Both the position numbers and the translations under genes were made by a program. DNA of 64,000 nt from Stappia sp. WLB 29 (GTDB taxonomy: Bacteria > Pseudomonadota > Alphaproteobacteria > Rhizobiales > Stappiaceae): assembly GCF_023507705.1 (NCBI RefSeq), contig NZ_JALBGD010000003.1:407230-471229 (forward strand), in the 5' to 3' direction. Below the pieces are notes generated by a model that worked only from the letters and a program-made list of their open reading frames with translations, was not told where the DNA came from and searched no databases. The stretch's first letter is position 1. Every line of letters begins with the position of its first letter. This document shows, piece after piece, positions 58,635-64,000 of this stretch.

Positions 58635-59492
58635 TCACACGCTGGCGAGCTTGCGGGCGCGGCGGCGCAGGATCGCCGCGTTGAGCTCGCCGCCGAAGAC
58701 GAAGCAGATCGAGATCAGGTAGAGGAAGATCAGCGCGGTCATGGCGCCGGCAAGGCCGGCATAGGTCGACACGTAGTCGGCGAAGCCGGCGAGCCAGGCG
58801 CCGAAGGCGACGCCCGAGGCCAGCCACAGAAGCAGCGTGGCGGCGACGCCGGGAAGCGTGTCGAGCAGCCGGCGGCGGCCGTCCGGCAGCACCGCATGGG
58901 CCATGAACAGGCCGCCGAGGGTCAGCAGCGAGGCGATGACGTAGCGCGAGATGTTGAGCCGGGCGGTGAAGGGCTCGAGCAGCGGCGCATGGGCGACGAC
59001 GGCGCGCCAGACCAGCGGCGCGAAGACGATCAGCAGGGCGAAGCTGATCAGCACGAAAGTGCCGAAAAGCACCAGGAGCAGCGACTGGGCGCGCAGGTAG
59101 AAATAGTTGCGGGTCTCGCCGACGCCATAGGCGCGGTTGAGGGCAACGCGCAGGGCCTCCACGCCGTTGGAGGCGAACCACAGTGCGGCGACGATGCCGA
59201 AGGTGAGGATGTCGCCGCGCGGCTGGGTCAGCACCACGTGGATCTCGCGGGAGATCGGCCGGGCGACCTCTTCCGGCCAGACATCGAACAGCAGCGTGGC
59301 GATGCGGTCGGCCATGTCCGACATGCCGAGAAAGCCGGTGAGCGCGGCCACGAAGATCAGGAACGGGAACAGCGCCAGCAGCGAGGACAGGGCGACATGG
59401 CTCGCCAGCGCGAAGCCGTCGTCGTTCGTCATATGCATGACGGCGTCGTAGATGGTGGCGAGCGCGGACCGCAGCAGGCGAAACGGGTTCAT
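58635..59492 (-). CDS. YihY/UPF0761 family membrane protein
   Basis: A 285-residue protein with about six membrane helices, of the family once misnamed ribonuclease BN. HVALSSLLALFPFLIFVAAL near residue 32, NRAYGVGETRNYFYLRAQSLLL and FLYLISICFVFGGELNAAI at the C-terminal end are family marks. Function unestablished. The start at 59492 gives the family N-terminus. Confidence 0.88.
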   Translation of the reverse strand: MNPFRLLRSALATIYDAVMHMTNDDGFALASHVALSSLLALFPFLIFVAALTGFLGMSDMADRIATLLFDVWPEEVARPISREIHVVLTQPRGDILTFGIVAALWFASNGVEALRVALNRAYGVGETRNYFYLRAQSLLLVLFGTFVLISFALLIVFAPLVWRAVVAHAPLLEPFTARLNISRYVIASLLTLGGLFMAHAVLPDGRRRLLDTLPGVAATLLLWLASGVAFGAWLAGFADYVSTYAGLAGAMTALIFLYLISICFVFGGELNAAILRRRARKLASV

Positions 59493-59696
59493 CCGCCGCT
59501 TTTGCGGGAGGCGTCGCCCGGGGTCAAGCCGTGGCCGGCATTTCATGCTGCGTCGCGAAATGCATGAAATATTATTGCTTTTCACCTCCTTCAAAAGAAG
59601 CATTGCTTCGCCAAGCCGCCGCGATATTGTTTGCGCTGCAGCATCGCCTGCCGGGAGGGGCGGGGTGCGGCGGGAAACGGCAATGGAGAGGAAGGC

Positions 59697-61385
59697 ATGT
59701 CCCTGGCGAGCGAATTCGGTCACGAGGCACGGGAAACGCGGCTGACGGCGCTGGCGGGCGAGGCGGTGGAAACGCTGGGCGCGCTGCTCGATGCGGCGGC
59801 TGCGCGCGTGCGCGCCCGCGTGGTGTCGGCCGATGGGCGGCTGTCGGGGGAGAGGCTCGAGGCCGAGCAGCGCGCGACCCACGGGCTCGCCTGGCTCGCG
59901 ACCTATGTGGAGGCGCTGCGCCAGCTCGCCGCCTATGCCGGGCGGCTGGAGGAGGAGGGCCGCTTCGGCGAGACGGAAGAGCTGCTGGTGCGCCTCGCCT
60001 TCGCGGAATATCTGGCGCAGGTCTTCGGCGGCATTCCGATGAACCAGGGCGAGGTCGTGCGCCTTGCCGATCTCGGGCTCGGGCTGGAGACGGCGGCTTC
60101 CTTCCGCAGCGCGGCGGTGGAGGAACTGATCGCCACCGGCAACACGCCGGTGCTGCGGGCGCGGCTGGCCGAGCTGATCCGCCAGCAGGAGGGCAACTCG
60201 ATCTTCGGCGCCTCCGGGCTCGAGGAGACCTACGAGCAGGTGCGCGAGGAAATGCGCCGCTTCGCCGCTGCCAAGGTGGTGCCGCATGCGCATGAGTGGC
60301 ACCTGAAGAACGCCTATATCCCGCTGGAGGTGATCGGCGAGATGGCCGAGCTCGGCGTCTTCGGCCTGACGATCCCGGAAGACTACGGCGGCCTCGGCCT
60401 CGGCAAGGAGAGCATGTGCGTCGTCTCGGAGGAGCTGAGCCGGGCCTATATCGGCGTCGGCTCGCTCGGCACCCGCTCGGAGATCGCCGCCGAGCTGATC
60501 CTGCGCGGGGGAACGGAGGCGCAGAAGCAGACATGGCTGCCGCAGATCGCCTCCGGCGAGGTGCTGCCGACGGCGGTCTTCACCGAGCCCAACACCGGCT
60601 CCGACCTCGCCTCGCTGAAGACCCGCGCCGTGCGCGAGGGCGAGGTGTGGAAGATCTACGGCAACAAGACCTGGATCACCCACCCCGTGCGCGCCGACGT
60701 CATGACGCTGCTTGCGCGCACCGATCCGTCGGAGCCGGGCTACAAGGGCCTGTCGATGTTCCTGGCGCAAAAGCCGCGCGGCACGGATGCCGATCCGTTC
60801 CCGGCGCCGGGCATGTCGGGCGGCGAGATCGAGGTGCTCGGCTATCGCGGCATGAAGGAATACGAGATCGCCTTCGACGGGTTCGAGGTGGCGCAGGAGA
60901 ACCTGCTGGGCGGCGTGCCGGGGCAGGGCTTCAAGCAGCTGATGCAGACCTTCGAGGGCGCGCGCATCCAGACGGCGGCGCGGGCGCTCGGCGTTGCCCA
61001 GGCGGCGCTCGACCTGGGCCTGCGCTATGCGCAGGAGCGCATCCAGTTCGGCAAGCCGCTGATCGCCTTCCCGCGCGTCTCCGACAAGCTGGCGATGATG
61101 GCGGCGGAGCTGATGGCGGCGCGCCAGCTGACCTATTTCTCGGCGCTGGAAAAGGACTCCGGCCGGCGCTGCGACCTGGAGGCGGGCATGGCCAAGCTGC
61201 TCGGCGCGCGCGTCGCCTGGGCGGCGGCGGACAATGCGCTGCAGATCCACGGCGGCAACGGCTTCGCGCTGGAATACGCGATCAGCCGGGTGCTGTGCGA
61301 TGCGCGCATCCTCAACATCTTCGAGGGCGCGGCGGAAATCCAGGCGCAGGTGATCGCCCGCAGGGTGCTGGAGGATCGCGGCTGA
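59697..61385 (+). CDS. mcd: (2S)-methylsuccinyl-CoA dehydrogenase
   Basis: A 562-residue acyl-CoA dehydrogenase with a 160-residue N-terminal helical extension not found in ordinary family members. This extension and the segment RLAELIRQQEGNSIFGASG match Mcd of the ethylmalonyl-CoA pathway, which oxidises (2S)-methylsuccinyl-CoA to mesaconyl-CoA during acetate and C1 assimilation. Core dehydrogenase motifs are TEPNTGSDLASLKT and QIHGGNGFALEYAISR. The start at 59697 follows GAGAGGAAGG. The other pathway genes are not in the window. Confidence 0.9.
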   Translation: MSLASEFGHEARETRLTALAGEAVETLGALLDAAAARVRARVVSADGRLSGERLEAEQRATHGLAWLATYVEALRQLAAYAGRLEEEGRFGETEELLVRLAFAEYLAQVFGGIPMNQGEVVRLADLGLGLETAASFRSAAVEELIATGNTPVLRARLAELIRQQEGNSIFGASGLEETYEQVREEMRRFAAAKVVPHAHEWHLKNAYIPLEVIGEMAELGVFGLTIPEDYGGLGLGKESMCVVSEELSRAYIGVGSLGTRSEIAAELILRGGTEAQKQTWLPQIASGEVLPTAVFTEPNTGSDLASLKTRAVREGEVWKIYGNKTWITHPVRADVMTLLARTDPSEPGYKGLSMFLAQKPRGTDADPFPAPGMSGGEIEVLGYRGMKEYEIAFDGFEVAQENLLGGVPGQGFKQLMQTFEGARIQTAARALGVAQAALDLGLRYAQERIQFGKPLIAFPRVSDKLAMMAAELMAARQLTYFSALEKDSGRRCDLEAGMAKLLGARVAWAAADNALQIHGGNGFALEYAISRVLCDARILNIFEGAAEIQAQVIARRVLEDRG

Positions 61386-61391
61386 GGGGGC

Positions 61392-61817
61392 TCAGGCAGA
61401 GCTGGTGGCGGCATCGGGGATGAGCGAGCGAAGGGTCGCGATCTCCTCCGGATGCCGCTCCAGCAGCCGCAGGGCCGAGGCGATGCCGCGGCTGACGAGA
61501 ACCTCGCCGGATTCGTATTTCTGGAAAGCCCTCGGCCCGCCGCCGATGACGAGGCCGGCATCGCGCTGGCTCAGGCGCAGCTTGCGGCGGATCGCGCGAA
61601 CCTCGTCCGGCGTCAGCAGGTGCTCGGCCTCGGCCTTCAGGCGATTCAGCTCGCGATCGGACACCTTCATGTCTTCACCGGAATGGATGCCGTCTTCCAC
61701 CCCTTCCGCGTACCAGCCCGGCATGTCGAAGGTGCGGGAGAGCCCCTTGTAGGAAATCGTCACCGGGCGCAGGTCGCGTGCGAGTGGTTTTCCGATTTTA
61801 TCGCGGGAACAATACAT
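61392..61817 (-). CDS. MqsA-like type II antitoxin with degenerate zinc site
   Basis: A 141-residue antitoxin-like regulator: a N-terminal domain (1-55) and a C-terminal Xre-type helix-turn-helix (about 72-130) with RLSQRDAGLVIGGG and FQKYESGEVLVSR, as in the MqsA family. The N-terminal domain normally binds zinc with two CxxC pairs. Here only Cys3 remains (MYCSRDKIG), and the second pair is replaced by WYAEGVEDGIHSGEDM. No mqsR-like toxin is adjacent. It ends six bases from the convergent mcd stop. Confidence 0.78.
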   Translation of the reverse strand: MYCSRDKIGKPLARDLRPVTISYKGLSRTFDMPGWYAEGVEDGIHSGEDMKVSDRELNRLKAEAEHLLTPDEVRAIRRKLRLSQRDAGLVIGGGPRAFQKYESGEVLVSRGIASALRLLERHPEEIATLRSLIPDAATSSA

Positions 61818-61849
61818 TATCACGTCCAAATTTTTCAAGCATAAGTTTT

Positions 61850-62845
61850 CTATTTTGCTAGCATGTCCGAGAAATTTCTTACGATAATTTTCCCACTTTC
61901 CTTGTTTTCGAAAGGTGTCATGATTCCATTTATTTGCTTCGTCCCTTCCTGGACAAGTCTTATTGTGTTCTCATCCCCTTCACGTAGTTCGCCAAATTTA
62001 ATCCACAAAGGAATGAAATCATTTTGACCCATAACGTTCTCCCACTCTATTATTCCATAGAAATCGACGGAGAATCTATGGTTTTCCGATATTTTTTGTG
62101 CGATTTTACCTTTTTCTTCCGCGTGTGATATTTGAGTAAATAGTTTTATATCGACTTCAATCGAGTCGTTGCTAGATATGTCGCTAAACATAACCATGAA
62201 GTTTCGGTTATCGACGTGGGTCACGCTGATAAAATCCAAGGGAGCATCAGGACTGGAGGCGTCGAGTGTTTGGAATCGAGTTGCCGATAAGGTGAGACGC
62301 AAATTTATGGCGGGACTTTGGCCAGAGTTTCGTAGGGTCAGTTTTATATAGGGAAAGGGATATATATGTAGCGAAGATTTTTGTGTTGAGATATATGCTT
62401 GAATTTGCTTTTCACCGATTTTCTTTGTAACCTCTATGCTCTCCTTCGTTTTATCAATCATTTCCTCTGTGTGTATCGCAGCTTTACGTGTATAATATAG
62501 AGTTCTGAAAATAAAATACACAGTAATTATCGTAACTAAAACCATTAATATTGATGATATTGCCATTATCTCCTGCGCTTCAAGATCTCGTTCTGAAATT
62601 TCAATTTCTTTGTATTTATTTTCGGTGTTATCCTCAGTGTTTGAGGCTCTAATGGCGGCTTCAATGCTTTCCAATTTTTTCAGAAGGGTTTGCAGCTCAG
62701 GATTGAATTGGCTGCCCTCTGGGGCGCTGCTTATTTCTTTTGTGCCAGGAGTAGGTTCGCTTTGACTCCAGCTTCCGTTGATTGGTGGTGCGCAACACAA
62801 CAGCACAAGCAAGGCGAGGTGGCCGAGGTAGGAAAGCATTGACAT
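61850..62845 (-). CDS. AT-rich membrane protein of unknown function, probably horizontally acquired
   Basis: A 331-residue protein whose DNA is visibly far more AT-rich than everything else in the window, with different codon use. An N-terminal hydrophobic segment (about 5-25), a charged acidic region, a membrane helix (about 92-115), a coiled-coil-like basic stretch (116-150) and a beta-rich C-terminal domain follow. The layout helix-coil-QAYIS and a later NSGQSPAINL resemble a widespread uncharacterised genomic-island family. It lies 32 bases upstream of the antitoxin gene in the same direction. Confidence 0.75.
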   Translation of the reverse strand: MSMLSYLGHLALLVLLCCAPPINGSWSQSEPTPGTKEISSAPEGSQFNPELQTLLKKLESIEAAIRASNTEDNTENKYKEIEISERDLEAQEIMAISSILMVLVTIITVYFIFRTLYYTRKAAIHTEEMIDKTKESIEVTKKIGEKQIQAYISTQKSSLHIYPFPYIKLTLRNSGQSPAINLRLTLSATRFQTLDASSPDAPLDFISVTHVDNRNFMVMFSDISSNDSIEVDIKLFTQISHAEEKGKIAQKISENHRFSVDFYGIIEWENVMGQNDFIPLWIKFGELREGDENTIRLVQEGTKQINGIMTPFENKESGKIIVRNFSDMLAK

Positions 62846-62966
62846 ACACCTCTACTGAGAGGCGGTCAGGCGGTAATAGTTGCCCGTCCGAAATACCTGA
62901 AAGGCATTTTCGCAGCGACTTGGATACGTGTCATGACTTTTTTAGCAGACGTTCCTAGCGCGCGTC

Positions 62967-64000
62967 TCACCCCATGGCGACGACCAGCCAGAGCGAGATC
63001 CACGGCACGCCGACGAGCAGGGCGAGGCGGAAGATGTCGGCGATCCAGAAAGGCGTGACGCCCCGGAAGATCGTGGTCAGGCTGACGTCTTCCAGCACGC
63101 TGCGCAGCACGAAGACGTTGAGCCCGACGGGCGGGGTGATCAGGCTGATCTCGGTCACCACGACGACGACGATGGCGAACCAGATCAGCACCAGTTCGGG
63201 ATCGGCGAGCAGGCCGGAGCCGAAGTCCAGCCCCGTCACCAGCGGATAGAAGACCGGCACGGTGAGCAGGATCATCGACAGGCTTTCCAGCACGCAGCCG
63301 AGCAGGATGTAGACGCCGACGATCGCCAGGATCACCAGCCAGGGGCTGACGTTAAGATCCGACACGAAGTCGGACAGCGCGTCGGGAAGGCCGGCGAAGT
63401 TCACGAAATTGGTGAAGATGTCGGCGCCGATGATCAGGGCGAAGATCATCGCGGTGGCGCGGGTGCTTTCGCCGATGGCCTCGCCGAGGGCGCGCCAGCC
63501 GAGCCGGCCGAACAGGGCCGAGAGCGGCAGGGCGGCACCGGCGCCGATGCCGGCGGCCTCGGTCGGGGTGAAGAAGCCGCCATAGATGCCGACCATGATG
63601 ATGGCGAACAGGACGACCAGGGCGAAGACGCCGAGCGCGTCGCGCCGGGTCAGCGGCTCGGCCTCTGTGGCCGGCGGGGCGAGCTCCGGATTGCGCCAGA
63701 CGGCGACCTGCACGGCGGCGAGATAGAACAGCAGGCCAATGATGCCCGGCACCACGCCGGCGATGAACAGCTTGCCGATGTCGGACTCGGTCAGCAGCCC
63801 GTAGATGATCAGGATCACCGAGGGCGGAATGAGGATGCCGAGCGTGCCGCCGGCGGCGATGGAGCCGGCGGCCAGGCTGTCGGCATAGCCGAAGCGGCGC
63901 ATGGAGGGCATGGCCACCCGCGACATGGTGGCGGCGGTGGCGAGCGAGGAGCCGCAGACGGCGGAAAAGCCGCCGCAGGCGATGACCGAGGCCATGGCGA
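62967..64000 (-). CDS. TRAP transporter large permease, DctM subunit (5' end cut by window edge)
   Basis: At least 344 codons of a DctM-type twelve-helix permease, reading in from the right edge. AAGGTLGILIPPSVILIIYG and FFTPTEAAGIGAGAAL are the family's helix-loop motifs, and LITPPVGLNVFV is the highly conserved C-terminal signature. TRAP transporters import organic acids with the help of DctP and DctQ, whose genes should lie upstream beyond the window. Substrate unknown. The N-terminus is outside the window. Confidence 0.92.
   Translation of the reverse strand, partial: AMASVIACGGFSAVCGSSLATAATMSRVAMPSMRRFGYADSLAAGSIAAGGTLGILIPPSVILIIYGLLTESDIGKLFIAGVVPGIIGLLFYLAAVQVAVWRNPELAPPATEAEPLTRRDALGVFALVVLFAIIMVGIYGGFFTPTEAAGIGAGAALPLSALFGRLGWRALGEAIGESTRATAMIFALIIGADIFTNFVNFAGLPDALSDFVSDLNVSPWLVILAIVGVYILLGCVLESLSMILLTVPVFYPLVTGLDFGSGLLADPELVLIWFAIVVVVVTEISLITPPVGLNVFVLRSVLEDVSLTTIFRGVTPFWIADIFRLALLVGVPWISLWLVVAMG

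Overview
The window is GC-rich (roughly two thirds G+C by eye), densely coded alphaproteobacterial chromosome. Gene content and order point to the Hyphomicrobiales (Rhizobiales), perhaps a Stappia/Labrenzia-like marine lineage: ccmABCDG divergent from acnA, an ftsK-lolA pair, rsmB-heparinase-purH, a divergent DUF1674/htpX pair, (2S)-methylsuccinyl-CoA dehydrogenase, and a PuuD-type urate hydroxylase. There is no rRNA to settle the genus. Nearly all of it is core or housekeeping sequence. I see no prophage, CRISPR array or intact insertion sequence.

Layout. 1-6.8 kb: DUF429 protein (cut by the left edge), pdxY and ispG in a translationally coupled pair, two tandem paralogous membrane proteins, then bdhA and a patatin-like esterase (polyhydroxybutyrate or lipid turnover). 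6.8-13.8 kb: an unusual gene-free stretch with a sigma-54-like promoter inside an inverted repeat, an L,D-transpeptidase, a secreted pentapeptide-repeat protein, gluQ, an AEC transporter, a soluble hybrid histidine kinase, a CDF metal exporter and a DUF1223 thioredoxin-like protein. 13.9-20.1 kb: cytochrome c maturation genes ccmG-D-C-B-A (chained by 4-base overlaps except between ccmC and ccmB), divergent from acnA. 20.5-29.6 kb: ATP-grasp protein, lolA, ftsK, aminotransferase, DUF1674 (SdhAF4-like), htpX and rsmB. 29.7-36.6 kb: heparinase-family protein, purH, YkvA-like protein, DNA glycosylase, MipA and a methyltransferase.

36.7-41.3 kb is a purine-catabolism cluster: puuD, a divergent LysR regulator, uraD (OHCU decarboxylase) and alc (allantoicase). 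Urate hydroxylation, decarboxylation to allantoin and allantoate cleavage are present; the hydroxyisourate hydrolase and allantoinase steps are not in the window. 41.3-42.0 kb is an 806-base gene-free stretch packed with palindromic repeats, two of them related to a copy at 20.2 kb. 42-54 kb: asnB, a class I glutamine amidotransferase and a TerB-like protein in one operon, a large AsmA protein, a MITE-like element, a CYTH-CHAD protein, a class II aldolase, tRNA-Leu(CAA), a YqaA-like membrane protein, dsbB and a small zincin. 54-64 kb: FAD-dependent reductase, chemoreceptor, DMT transporter, YihY protein, mcd (ethylmalonyl-CoA pathway), a zinc-ligand-poor MqsA-like antitoxin, one strikingly AT-rich membrane-protein gene that looks recently acquired, and a TRAP transporter large permease cut by the right edge.

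The least explained items are: the promoter sandwiched between 13-base inverted repeats at 6.97 kb; the 22-base perfect palindrome before uraD; the repeat family with compensatory stem changes at 20.2, 41.3 and 41.9 kb; the MITE-like element at 48.6 kb; and the AT-rich gene with its orphan antitoxin at 61.4-62.8 kb.
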